Source of the DNA: Haematococcus lacustris
Taxonomy: Eukaryota; Chlorophyta; Chlorophyceae; Chlamydomonadales; Haematococcaceae
Assembly: GCA_030144725.1 (NCBI GenBank)
Contig: JASKMD010000008.1
Location: forward strand, 13,968,915 to 14,032,914
Direction of reading: 5' to 3'
Length of the DNA: 64,000 bases
The translations under genes were made by a program, and so were the position numbers. The notes beneath the pieces are model-generated. The model was not told where the DNA came from and did no database searches. It was given only the letters and a program-made list of their open reading frames with translations. Shown piece by piece: positions 1 to 10,632 of the stretch; the stretch's first letter is position 1; each line of letters begins with the position of its first letter.

Positions 1-297
1 GCCTACATTTTTCAACCTAACCCAACTTGAATATTCCCAACCATATGCCCAACCAATCTTGCCTTGACCCCACCTAACCCAGTACTACCTTCCTCAGCCT
101 CAGCTGCAGCAGCTGCGGCCATGGCTACAGCATGCTGTCAAAGAGCATAAAACCACAACCGACCGCTCCATGCGGCCATGTCCGCTTTTAGCTACTTTTG
201 AGATGTTGTGTGGAGAGCATTACAGTTGCTTACTGATACAGGCCACCCACTGCCTAAACCTCCAGTCTGCGTGCACCCTGCACCCCTGCAAGCCCAC

Positions 298-3200
298 CTT
301 GAGCACGATGGCGGCACGCCGCGCCTTGGCCGCCCTCTCCTCCTCCACAGTGTCCTCTGCCAGAGCTGCGGCCTTGACCTTCTGCTGTGCCGCCGCCACC
401 TCATCTGCCGCTGCCAGCATCTGTGCAGTCAGCGACATGCCGCCCTCTGGCACCTCCTCGCCCCCTACAGCCGCTGCAGCCTCGGCCTGTGCCTGCAGCT
501 CTTGCAGCCGCCGGGTGGCAGCTTCTGCAGCCACACTGGCCTGTGCCTGCGCCTCCTGCTGCCGCCGCTTCTTCTCAGTCTGCATGCATGTGCGTGAGAA
601 AGCCATACGGTGTCAGGCACTGTGCTGAGAGTGAAAGGGGCAGGCACAGGCGCAGGCACAGGCGCAGGCGCAGGGGCAGGGGCAGGGGCAGGGGCGGGCA
701 GGGCAGGGCAGGGCAGGGCAGGGCAGGGCAGGGCAGGGCAGGGCAGGGCAGGGCAGGGCAGGGCAGGGCAGGGCAGGGCAGGGCAGGGCAGGGCAGGGCA
801 GGGCAGGGCAGGGCAGGGCAGGGCAGGGCAGGGCAGGGCAGGGCAGGGCAGGGCAGGGCAGGGCAGGGCAGGGCAGGGCAGGGCAGGGCAGGGCAGGGCA
901 GGGCAGGGCAGGGCAGGGCGCTGCTGCGCTGCTGTGCTGCTGACCTTGGAGTCGTCCAGCAACTGCTTCTTCACATTTGCCACCTCTTCCACGCGAGCGT
1001 CCAGCAGGTTGCGCACGCTGGGACCGTCACACACCTACACCCCTCCAGGGGCCATGCAGGAGGGGCTATGGGGCGCAGCGCCACACCAAGGGTGTAGCAA
1101 GGGTCAGGGGGCAGGGTGGGAGAACAGGAGCCAGACATCAGGCCTTACCAGCACTGAGGCTGCCACCCTGACCACAACCAGCCTCAACCAAGCACCTTAC
1201 CCTGCTCCCAACACCTCCTCCCCACCCCTCCTCCCCTCCTCCTCAGCCCCCCTCACCAGGTGGATGAGCCACACCAGCGCGTCAAGCCGCTCCCTCAGCC
1301 CCAGCTGGCCGTAGTCCCCAGCAGCCAGGGCACCCACCCAGCTCTCCCTCGAGAACTCGTGAGCCGCCGGGCCCGCCTCATGCCCCCCACCCTCCTCCTC
1401 CTCCTCCTCCTCCTCACCGCTGTACCCTCCCGCCTCCTCCTCCTCCCCCCCTGGACCCTGAGTGCCCTCCCCTGCTGCCCCGCTAGTTCTCCCAGCCCCT
1501 GCCTCCGCCCCAGTGCCTGGGGTGGCAGCAGGGGGGGCCCCATGACAAGGGGTGGCAGGGGTGGGGCCATTGCCCGGGGTGGCTGACGCGGCTGCGCTGG
1601 CCTGCAGCAGCAGCTTCTGGTGGTGCTGGATGACGGAGGACAGCGCAAAGGTGGCTGGAGCTACCCGTGTGAATACTCCGTCACGACTCAATGCCCCTGA
1701 TGTACACATGCACACATGCACGGTGCCCTTAAGACCACATCTGCCACCACGTCTGTACTCCTAGCCCTTAGTCATTGGGTAGTCTGGGCGAGCCACAAGC
1801 TGGCGTATCACACCACATGACCAGGCAGCCAGGTGATGGGGCTCAGGCGCTGGGTGACAGCCTTCACCTAGCCTGACCTGAACAACATAACTGCTGGCGT
1901 GCGCCCGGGCAGCCCTGGCAACTTCCCCACAATGGTGGGCGCTGTCACAGCTACTGGCTCACAGCGATTTAGTGACAGCAGTGGTAGACCATGCACGCAA
2001 TAAATCCTGCTCCATGCTGCATGGAGAATCGGTGCACCATGCTGTGAGTGACAGCCGACCCACCCACTGCCCAGCCAGCATGTCAGGGTTCAGGGCGACC
2101 ACACGCCTGCCGCCTTGCTCTGCTGCCTGCCTGCCTACCCAGCGGCCTGGCCCTGCTGTCCAGCCAGGCAGGCGCCGCCCCACCTGCCACTGAGGCCTCC
2201 GGGGTCCTGCTGGTGGTGAGGTCCCTGAGGCCGCCCTCCTGGATGCGGCGAGCGATGGTGGCGATGCCCAGACCCTCCGGCCCCACCTCCGCCAGCACCT
2301 GCCAGGCTGCGGCCTTCACGCTGCCTATACCCAGCCGGGCAGGCAGGCTGAGCCGGATGTTGCCGCCAGGCAGCTCCTCTGCGGGGCAGGCCAAGGGGGC
2401 AGGGGCGACGGCTATGGAGGCAGGTGATAGGTTTGGAGCTGTTCACTGCGGCGCTGGGCTGGGCTGGTCTGCGCTGCGCTGGTCTGGTCTGGTCTGGTCT
2501 GGTCTGGGCTGGGCTGAGTGCTTAGTCAGCCGTGAGGTGCCCTCCTGCTGTCAGCCAGGTGGCCTCCTGCACAGCACTCACCTACATCTTCCCCCGCATC
2601 TCCCAGCTTTGGCTTGCCGCCCACATGCGTGCGGGTGCGCTGCCCAGCCTTGCGGCCCCCAGACCCAATGGTGGCGGTCACTGCCAGCTCCCTCAACACC
2701 TCTGGCCACTGCAGTACAGCGACAGGCACAGCAGCCAGCCCTGCTGCAGCTAGGCGGTGGATCCAGGCCCTCCAGCCCACCAGGGGAGATATGCCCTCCA
2801 GCCCACCAGGGGAGAAGTGCTGTAGGTCCAGCTTTCAGCACAGTTGATCGGACAGCACCAGGACTTTGGGAGGTCACAGCTAAGCTGACGGACACCAGGA
2901 GACCACACCAATGCATACCAATGCCTGCAGCAACCTGCAGCGACTGCCCTCCTGCCAAACCAGCTTGTGTGGCCTCTGCCAGTGATCCCAATCTTGATCC
3001 AACACCACCAGGATAGGATCAAACCCTAACACGCCACAGCCTTCTGTTCAGCCAGTGCCTGGATGTTCTCTGCCAGAGCATCAGCTCATACCACACCAGG
3101 CGTGGCGAGAGCAGATGGTGAGTTCCTTGCATGCTGAAGTGCACCAAGTTTTGGCCCTGCTGCGTTGTGCTCAGTCTCAGGGCACGGCTGCTACTCACCG

Positions 3201-6200
3201 TCAGCATGTTGGTGTGAGCTCGCCACACGTCCACATCATAGCCCCAGGCTGCCGCCTCATCCACCAGGTGCGCTGCCATCACCAGACCTCGGTCAAACAT
3301 GAGTCCGGGGCCCCCAGCACCTGACTGCTGCCAGCAGGCCAGCGCAGGAGCAGGCCAGGCAAGCAGCAAGGCTGGGGTTAGTGGGTCGGCACGCTGCGGG
3401 GCTGGGAGCCCTGGGTCGGCAATGTGATCAAGAATAAAAAGCAAAGAGATTGGGGGGATGGGGGGACTGGGTATTAGGGAAGATTGGGGGGTTAAGGGGG
3501 ACTGGGTAGGGTGGGGGGTGGAGTTGGTTGGCAAGCAGGAGAGGGTTGGGGGTCAGTCAGTTACTTAATAAGCATGTCTGCCAGGCAGACTCCAAGGAGG
3601 GGAGCTGCAGGGCCATGACAGGGTGGCTGTTTGCATGAGAAGGGGCAGCAGCAGTGCAGGCAGCCACTGCGGACCTGTGCTGCCCCAGACGCATGCGCCT
3701 CATCCATGTCGGCTTGCATGAGCCGCAGGAGGCCTATGTGCACCGCAGCCAGCAGCGGAGATTCGTCCCCATCATGCAAAGCCTGCCAGCACCAGCAGCA
3801 GCAGCAGTAGCAGCATCTTGGTCCATACGCCAGTACCACAGCATGAGGATGGCAGCAGGCTATGGAGCCAAAGCAAGAGGGACAGTGGTAGGAGGAAGAG
3901 GAGGAGGAGGAGGAGGGCAGGAGGATCAGGAGGAGGGGAAGGCGGAGGAGGACAGGGAGGAGGGGAAGGCGGAGGAGGTCAGAGCTGCACCGGGTGCATC
4001 AGGTCAGAGTGCATCAGGTCAGAGCCCCTTCAGGTGCTACCATAGCTGCAGGGACCTGTCTTATCATTGCAGCTAGCCTGCTGCTGCTGCTGCTGCTCCA
4101 TGCCACCCTTCACCACCCTGGCCCCTCCCAACCATAGCTGCAGCTGTGGATGGTTAGGGGAGTGAGCTGAAGAGTCTGTGGTCTGGCAAGTTCCATTGGG
4201 CCCCCTGCACTGCTGCTGCTGCTGCTGCTGCTGCTGCCCCCAGCCCCCCTGGTCACCTGGGCTAGCTGGTCCACAGTGGGTACCGGCCTCAGCCCCACTA
4301 GCTGTGCAAAGCTGTGCAGGAAGGCCGTCACCATCAGCAGGTCAGGGCCCAGGCTCCCTGCCGCCAGCTCCCCCTCAAAGGCAGGGCTCAGGTCCAGGCT
4401 GGCAGGGGGGAAGGCTGGGGGGGTGGGGGGTGGCAGCAGGGGCCTGCCCTGCGCCAGGTCACTGTCAGGTAGGGCGGCCAGGGTGGCTGAGGCAGAGGCA
4501 GCGGCGTCTGCGTCATTCTCCAGTGTGGCTGCAGCGAGCTGGGCCATACAGGACAGCTGCTCTGGGCTGAGGGGCGGGTAGCCCGCAGCCTCGCGCTGGG
4601 CCTACAGAGTGGCATTGGGAACAGTATAGTGACATTCCAGGTGTGTCTGGTGTGTCAGGTCTCCTGCCTTGCCTGAGTGCTGGGCCTTCAGGGCGGCAGC
4701 ACAGCTGTGGTGCACAGATCAAAGGCAGGCACCGCAGCCAGCTGTTTCAGGTAAATGCGCAGCTACAGCCTTCCAGGTACCAGCAGTGGCCGCAACTTGG
4801 CAAAGTCAATCAAAGGAGGGCAGTAGGAGCGGGAGGAAGGAAGGGATGCGCCCCAGGGCAGCAGTGGCACAAAGCAGTTGAGAGCATGTGGTTTCAGCAA
4901 AGTCTGATGTCTGGATGCACGCATGCTGCTGTGTCATGCAACAAGGTATCCAGGGCGGTGCGCCCTTACCGCCACTAGCCCCTCCAGCTCCAGCTCATCA
5001 TCATCTGGTGGCCCAGCTGGTCCAGCCACCTTGACCCCTCGTGCACCACGTTCCGCCCCCCTGCCAGTGCTGCCGCCCCTGCACACAACCACCTGGCAAC
5101 TGCCACTGCGCTGCTGCCCAACGCCAGCAGCACCTGGCAGCTGCAAGCAGTGGACGCCTCAGCTCCCTCCAGTGGAGGCCATAATGACACTGCTTGCTCA
5201 GAGGCCTCCATGACACCAAGTGTTGGCAAGAGGGGAGGTTGTGGAGAGGGGGAAAGCAAAGAGAAAGCTGAGCGCGAGGTGGAGGAAGGGCTGGTGGGTG
5301 CCGCATGGCCGCATGGCAGCATGGCCGCATGGCCGCGTAGCAAAGCGTGAGGACTGCCACCCATGCCCCCCCGCCTACTTCTTTTTGTCCTCCCGCTCGC
5401 GACGCTTCTCCTCCGCCTTGCGCTCCTTTTCCTTCTGAGCCTCCACCTTACGAGCCTCTCGCTCCTGCAGCCATCTCACGCTGGTGCATGAGTCGCCATC
5501 ATCACACACTCGCCCATGGTCAGCCAGTGGTTGTAGGAACAGCACATTGCTGAGGTAATTCACCATGACCAGGCATGGGAACTGGCAGCAGGGAGGAAGG
5601 CAAAGACTGGAACTGGAAGGAAGGAGGAAGGCAAAGACTGAAACAGGGCATGGGAACTGGTGGGAGGGGAGGGGGAGGAGCATGCCCCTGCCCTTGCTCC
5701 TGCCCACGGTGCTGCACCTGTATGGACCGCTGCCTGTCTGCCTCCTTCTGCCGCCGCTGCTCCTCCCGCACCCGCTCCTTCTCAGCACGCTCAGCCTCAC
5801 GGCGCCGCGCCTGCTCTGCACGGTCGTCCACACGCGGCCGCTCCACGTCCATCCAGCCCTGCCCCTTGTACCCTGCACTGAGCATGCCCTGCAGGCCGCA
5901 GAGTGCAGGGCGACAGGCTGGCAGCAGGGCGAGGCAGCCACTGGGCGGGCTGCTTGATCTGCTCTGTGCGCCTAGCCCTTTGTGGCAGTGGTGCCATAGG
6001 CTGGCTGGGTGGCAAGAAGAGACCAGCCACACCTACAGCGCATCCTCTCTGCTTGCTGCCTGTTGCTGTTGGCTGTAGTAAGCGCACCCTTAGCTTTGCA
6101 GGAAATTAAGCTGGTTGTGAGTAGCAAGACAGGCTGTGTGTGCTGGCACAGCCTCCTCCCACTGTCCTGAGCTGCCACTCCAACTGGTAAGCCTGTACCG

Positions 6201-7622
6201 CCAGCTGACCTGAGCCTTCACTGCTTTGGCAGCGTGGCTGCTAAGCTGACACCTCACCTGCTGGGGCACCATGAGGGTATGGTGGCCATAGCCGCCCAGG
6301 TGCCCAATGACTGCTGGACCAGGCACCACAGCAGGCCCGCGAATGTTGACAATGCCTAGACGGGCAACGTCCTGCATGACAGCCACCACAGCTGAGTAAC
6401 CAGGAGGCTGGCAACAGGGTGAGGGCAAAACCAGCAGCAGCCACCGCCCCTGCCACACCACCACCACCACCACCTCCAGCCACATGCACCAACAAGCAAC
6501 CACCCAGTCGAGCAAACGAACACACCCTGCCCATGGCTGCCTGCGGCATGGTCTGCCTCCCACCTCTCCTTCCTGCTTTACTACGTTGCCGCTGCTCCCA
6601 GGCGCCGCATCAAAAAGGAAGCCCAGCGGCGGGCCATCCTCTCTGTACTGCGGCCCAAGGGCCAGCCTGGCTGCCTCCACCAGCTGAGCTGCCTCTGCCA
6701 CTGTCCTTGGGTCCAGCCAGCTCCCTCCCCCACTCTCCAGCCCCTGCCCTGCTGTTGGGCTGGCACCTACGGGAAGCTGCTTGACAGGGCTGGGGCTGGG
6801 CCAGGCAGCGTGCACTTGGGGGCTGGGTAAAGCCACCATTGCAGGGTGGGTGCTGTGGCTGGGTGCAGGGGGAGGCTGTGGGGGGCCAGCTGCCGGTGCA
6901 GCTGGGCTGAGGAGTCTGGGGCCCACTCCACTGGCAAAGGCTGCTGCAGCAGCTTGCATGGAGGCAGCGCTGCTAGGTGTGCGCACGTGGGCGCTGGCTG
7001 GGACGCCAGAGGTGCTCTGGAAGGGATGGTGTGCTGGTGTGCTGCTGGCTGGGGCTGGTGGTTGGGATGGCAACGCTGGTGGGGCAGAGGACTGAACTTG
7101 CGCATATGAGTGGTTCTGGGGAGCAGTGCCTGATGAGCTGGCTGCAGCTGTTGGGGTGGCAGTGAGTGGGGCAGCAGCACTGGCTGCACGGTGAGGGCTT
7201 CCTGCTGCACTTGAGCCTTGAGGTGTAGCCCGTATGGCAGGCTGTGGGAGTGAAGCTGCACCTGCTGATCCTGCAGCATCGCCATGCTGATCCTTGCCTT
7301 TGGCGTCCTTCCTGCGTCTTCCTGCAAACCATGCCTGCATGGCAGCGCCCAATTTGGGCAACATTGAATGAGCTGCCGCAGTTGGCGGTATCAGGGTGCC
7401 AGGGTCGTATTTTACCGCGACTTGCTTCTCGTCTAAGTTTATGCGAGCTGCGAGCCCCTTGTATTTCTCGGCAGGGAAGAAAGGATTGACTGCGACGAAG
7501 AGGACAAGAGAGGTGTAGCAGGCGGGTTGCGGGGCCATTAATTCAGTTGGACCCACGTCTGTACGCCGCTTCGAGCGTTTCTCGTTGCAGTGGCGTCTTC
7601 AAGGCTCGTGCTTTCTTAGGTT
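298..7622 (-). CDS. RLT-type homeobox-DDT chromatin-remodelling protein, multi-exon, possibly continuing off the left edge
   Basis: Minus-strand gene. Its exons carry, in order, the domains of plant RINGLET/RLT proteins, partners of ISWI remodellers in the nucleus. Supported exons: 7557-7622, 7416-7489, about 6580-7334, about 6250-6410, about 5800-5900, about 5370-5480, about 4250-4620, about 3690-3800, 3199 to about 3272, 2586-2708, 2184 to about 2390, 1257-1696, 945-1034 and 298-579. Most boundaries have GT-AG signals and matching phase. Family landmarks are a split homeodomain, a GPPLGFLFD segment, an Arg/Glu/Lys-rich coil (RRREAERAEKERVREEQRR), a DDT domain, an AWGYDVDVW segment joined to WPEVLREL, a HARE-HTH domain and a WHIM/WSD block. 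The start codon is not resolved: no in-frame ATG lies directly before the homeodomain, so a further 5' exon above 7640 is likely. Function is inferred from family; domain identity is strong. Confidence 0.85.
696..919 (+). repeat. (GGGCA)n pentanucleotide array, about 45 copies
   Basis: A near-perfect tandem array of GGGCA lies inside an intron of the minus-strand RLT gene, between the 945-1034 and 298-579 exons. It is preceded at 640-695 by related GGCGCA and GGGGCA units. Three Gs every five bases make the plus strand a strong G-quadruplex candidate; the transcribed RLT pre-mRNA carries the C-rich complement. Confidence 0.98.
1257..3290 (-). other. WHIM and HARE-HTH domains of the RLT gene
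   Basis: The 3199-3272 exon ends HTNMLT and the 2586-2708 exon begins WPEVLREL, recreating the plant RLT junction (LNLLTWPEILRQ). The 2184-2390 exon holds the HARE-HTH core (VKAAAWQVLAEVGPEGLGI, then GGLRDLTTSRTPEASVA). Its tail continues in phase at 1696 with GALSRDGVFTRVAPATF. Near 1257-1400 comes SWVGALAAGDYGQLGLRERL, matching the WHIM1/WSD segment. The match order is the same as in land-plant RLT1/RLT2. Confidence 0.85.
3690..4620 (-). other. DDT domain of the RLT gene
   Basis: The exon at about 4250-4620 encodes a conserved hydrophobic stretch (GPDLLMVTAFLHSFAQLVGL) that aligns with plant DDT domains, where the equivalent reads LLMVWRFCITFADVLGLWP. The next exon, near 3690-3800, supplies SPLLAAVHIGLLRLMQADMD, matching the following DDT helix. 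The domain mediates contact with ISWI-type ATPases in known family members. The intervening sequence is intronic and rich in CTG and GGA repeats. Confidence 0.85.
7300..7622 (-). other. Homeodomain of the RLT gene, split over three exons
   Basis: Three exons join in phase to give one homeodomain. 7557-7622 encodes helix 1 (KTPLQRETLEAAY), 7416-7489 encodes helix 2 (NPFFPAEKYKGLAARI), and the exon starting at 7334 encodes the recognition helix (AWFAGRRRKDAKGK). The intron between the first two ends in a pyrimidine-rich tract plus CAG at 7490-7492. The intron between the last two starts GTAAAA at 7415 and ends at 7335. The WF..RR..K pattern of helix 3 is intact, so DNA binding is plausible. Confidence 0.85.
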
Positions 7623-7882
7623 CTGCAGATCGCCAGGATTCGGGCGCCTGACATGACAATCTTGCGGTGTTGTCACAAGCTTACACATAGCAAGGCGTGA
7701 TAGAGGTAGCAAACTGGAATGCAGCTCCCGTGCGACAGTTGGTCAAGCAAGACTATCTGTATAAGTGGCGCGCGCGAAGGCTCAGCAGCCAATTAGGAGG
7801 AGACAAAGGGATCGCACCGGTCGATCCCGAGCCCGCCGCTGGGGAGCCAAGACCATCTTCCGCCTCCATTTCTGCCTACCTA

Positions 7883-8284
7883 CTACACATAAACGGCCGA
7901 CTTCCTTTCCCCGACCATTATCTTTGTCCATGGGCAAAGCTCTACTTTCAAACTCGGACATGTTGTCTTGCATTTCCAGCCTAATCTAGTGCAACTGTGT
8001 AGCACTCGCTTTGGTACCGCTGCTTGTAGACGGCATGGCTCCTTGCTTCGCGCACCGCAGTGCTCGGGCCTCCATTCGCGCAGCTTGCCTCTCCCGCCGC
8101 TGGTGCCGGACTTTTTTCTTGGCGTTCCCGCACGAGCTGCACCAGGGCCGGATCTTGTGCCAGGCGAGCCTAGCGCTGCCTTGCGCTGGTCCAGCCGGTC
8201 AATGCACCGCTGCATCCGGTGGACCTGCCGGTCCAGACCCGCCTCGGTGTCCGTAATGTCAAACATGTGCTCAGTGCACTTCAA
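7883..8284 (-). CDS. Hypothetical ORF upstream of RLT, not recognised
   Basis: Minus-strand ORF with a plausible helical N-terminus (GLDRQVHRMQRCIDRLDQRK) followed by a basic Gly/Arg/Lys region. It lies just upstream of the RLT 5' end on the same strand and could be a separate small gene or an upstream exon. A 26-bp stretch at about 8146-8172 recurs exactly near 12869-12895, so part may be repeat-derived. No family recognised. Confidence 0.25.
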   Translation of the reverse strand: MKCTEHMFDITDTEAGLDRQVHRMQRCIDRLDQRKAALGSPGTRSGPGAARAGTPRKKSGTSGGRGKLREWRPEHCGARSKEPCRLQAAVPKRVLHSCTRLGWKCKTTCPSLKVELCPWTKIMVGERKSAVYV

Positions 8285-8429
8285 TTCAACATGGCAAACG
8301 GGGGCATAGCTCAGCTGCCGTCATGCATCAGCTGCAGCATGCCTCTGCTGTTCCCATTACTGTTGCTCACGCTGCTGGACGTTGCGCTGGCTGGCTGGCT
8401 GGCCTAGTAGTGGCCTGCAGCAATGCCTA

Positions 8430-9122
8430 CCAGCGGAGGAGGAGGAAGGTGCCCTGGGCTGGATCGAGGCTGGATCAAGTGCTGGATCATGGAGGCTGCT
8501 AGGGGCTCTGCGAATGTAGCGTCACAAGCCGACGAATGTAGCGTCACACAACCGTCACACAAGCCGGCAGCTGAGCCCACCAAGGGCACAGGCAAGGGCA
8601 AGGCCCAAGGCAAGGCTGCCAAAGCCAAGCCAGCACCACAGCCAGGTAGATGGCTGGACAGGGACTGCAATGCAGCGCTGAACATGCAGCGCATTGGGGA
8701 GAGCAGGTGGCGCCCACTGGAGCTGTGCTACTGGCCAGACCAGGGAGCGCTGCCAGCCAAGGGCAAGGAGTACCCTGGCCTGGGCTACAAGCGGCTGCGA
8801 GACAAGCCACCAAAGGCCCAGCAGCAGCAGCAGCAGCCTGCTGAGGCACAGTAGTGTGTGCCCCCCCCATCTGAGCTGTCATCAGCTTACAATTAGTGCA
8901 TGTTTTGTCATGCCACGTCTACACGATAGCCCTTAGGGGTCAGGCAATAATGTATGTGGTAGGCGGCTCATGTGCCATGTGCACTGGGTTTACTCCACAC
9001 AGCCCAATAACACCGTTTGAGTCGGGCCACTATTGCCCACTAGTATATTCCCGCTAGTGGCTGCTAGTGGCTACTACTGGTCCGGCTCAAATGGAGGCCC
9101 TAGTGAGGGACAAGGGGGCTGC
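8430..9122 (+). mobile_element. Truncated Fanzor-family element (copy A)
   Basis: Plus-strand fragment coding for the Fanzor C-terminus from the linker (AAEPTKGTGKGKAQGKAAK) through the RuvC-III motif (WLDRDCNAALNMQRIGE) to the stop at about 8854, followed by the family 3' segment and right-end palindrome. The right end is at about 9122, where similarity to other copies stops (GTGAGGGACAAGGGGGCTG). Upstream of the linker the normal zinc-finger segment is replaced by a module of about 105 bp (8448-8555), also present in copy H. The RuvC-I and RuvC-II regions are missing, so the protein cannot be an active nuclease. Confidence 0.85.
8855..9122 (+). ncRNA. Candidate omega-RNA / right-end region of Fanzor copy A
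   Basis: The 3' segment after the Fanzor stop is conserved in copies A, B, D, E and F and, more divergently, in C, L, N and O, although the coding part is often gone. It holds an invariant core (GTCAGGCAATA, then GTGGTAGGCG) preceded by a short variable hairpin, and ends with a large imperfect palindrome at 9013-9094. In known OMEGA systems the guide RNA overlaps the nuclease 3' end and runs to the element end. Assignment as RNA is inference; conservation and palindrome are seen. Confidence 0.5.
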
Positions 9123-10022
9123 TGGCCTAGTACGTCTTTGTGCCTGTGCGGCACAATGAATACCAACCAGGCCATTGGCATAGTATCAGGCTCCACGCTC
9201 TCCCAGGTGCACTGCAGCTGCAGCGTCGTCCCGGTCCAGCCACTGAACCTGACCCCTGCCTGGCCTGGCTGCTGAGCTTGGCAACATTGTCCATCACAAT
9301 TAGACTTTGCCGCCGACACATGACCAGCTACAGCATTACACATACTACACACTCTTGTCACAAGTTTCAGTGCCTGACGCTGTGCGAAAATTGACAGCCT
9401 GATGACCACGCATAACAGGACCATGTAGACCATGAGACAAGAGAGGATGTGTGTCAGTGCATGTGTGCTTCTGCCACCCGACCCTTCACAAGCCTGTGAC
9501 TGCGTCAATCAGTAATGCCATAGTTATCACGCTAATGAACTTGTCATCACCACAGCTAGTTCCGACCCTTTCAACCAGCACTGGTCACCGCACCAGCCTG
9601 ACTTGTGGTGAAGGGCATGTGTGAATGCAGCATAGCTACACCCAGTGCGTTGTTGAACCAGGCAATTACATGCACAGGGGTGTACAGCACTCAAGATGGG
9701 GCGGGCCAAACAACCCGATGCTGCATGTTTCTTGTAGCATTCCCCACATTGTAACAAAGTCCCAGAAGAAGGCAGTCAATGCATCCACGTCATTGCCTGG
9801 GGAACTGCTCTAATCCATGTCTGCTATACCTCCAGCTCACCGAAGAAACTGCTGGTCTTGAAACAGCCTTCCCGCTGTGCGCCATAATCGTGAAAGTGCT
9901 GGGCGCAGGTCCATGCCCTTCCACGCTTGACAAGAGTCCTCCAGGGCGGTGCGGCAGCTCTACCAGCAAGTTTGGACCCAGGGTACGGGGGGTCAGGGTC
10001 TTGAAGCTTCGCGCGTGACATG
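9123..10022. other. Intergenic stretch without a recognised gene
   Basis: Between Fanzor copy A and V-ATPase subunit e no reading frame has recognisable coding character. The part next to 10022 is the likely 3' untranslated region of the minus-strand V-ATPase gene. Confidence 0.6.
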
Positions 10023-10226
10023 CTAGTCCTTGAACTCGGGCATTATCAGCGGGTTGAGCTGCGCCATGTAAATGATGGCCCACATCAGCCAACACTGGAA
10101 TACCGCCGTGAAGGCAAGGATGTGCGGAAGGCCCTTGTTTCCTGGCTTCGCGAACAGGTTGACGCCTCCGGTAACTACAATCTGAATTAGGAAGAAAATG
10201 AGCGTACCCAACCAGAATCCAGCCAT
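10023..10226 (-). CDS. V-type H+-ATPase subunit e (V0 sector)
   Basis: Single-exon gene for a 67-residue protein, the usual size for V-ATPase subunit e (VHA-e/Vma9). It has two membrane helices: residues about 3-23 (FWLGTLIFFLIQIVVTGG) and about 33-55. The family hallmark after helix 2 is clear (WLMWAIIYMAQLNPLI), close to the plant form WMMWAIVYLAQMKPLI. The subunit sits in the membrane V0 sector of the proton pump on vacuole, Golgi and contractile-vacuole membranes. The region upstream of the start holds a hAT-type MITE (10357-10624), which may affect its promoter. The gene is flanked by inverted Fanzor copies A and B. Start is the first ATG, giving full family length. Confidence 0.93.
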   Translation of the reverse strand: MAGFWLGTLIFFLIQIVVTGGVNLFAKPGNKGLPHILAFTAVFQCWLMWAIIYMAQLNPLIMPEFKD

Positions 10227-10356
10227 CGCAGCTGCGAGCAGGTGGGTCTCTACCAGCTGTAGCGCGGACTGTCAGAACTCATCGGAGCTTGCATGAAAAG
10301 AGCATGCCAGATTTGTGAGTTCTGACATGCGCATGATAGCTATAGGGCGCGACCGG

Positions 10357-10624
10357 TAGGGCGCGACCGGACCTTGTTAAGGTTAATAGTCTTAACACAA
10401 CCTTAACACAGCCGCCTGGCCCCGCCCGGCTCTCTTTTTGCCCCGCTCTTGTTGTGATGGATGGAGAAGCAGCCAATGGTTGGGATGCCGACGAGAGCGA
10501 GAGCTTAAGCGTTCTGTTTCGTAAGTGCCAAGGGTTTGTTAAGGTTTTTGTTTGTTTTGTTGGTTTTGTTAAGGTGGTTAAAGGTCCAAAACATCAGGCT
10601 GTTAATATTAACAGTCGTGCCCTA
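10357..10624. mobile_element. hAT-type MITE with 8-bp target duplication, inserted in another element's terminal repeat
   Basis: Non-coding element of 268 bp. Ends are TAGGGCGCGACCGG at the left and, read inward from the right, TAGGGCACGACTGT. It is flanked by a perfect 8-bp direct repeat GCGACCGG (10349-10356 and 10625-10632), the target duplication length of hAT transposons. The flanking sequence on the left starts with another TAGGGCGCGACCGG-type terminus at 10343, so it inserted inside a relative's terminal repeat. It lies about 130-400 bp upstream of the V-ATPase e start. Confidence 0.85.
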
Positions 10625-10632
10625 GCGACCGG

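Noticed and set aside
387..1314. Long Gly/Gln/Ala/Arg ORFs on both strands across the GGGCA array
   Set aside because: Produced by a pentamer repeat without stops in several frames; real RLT exons lie on either side of it.
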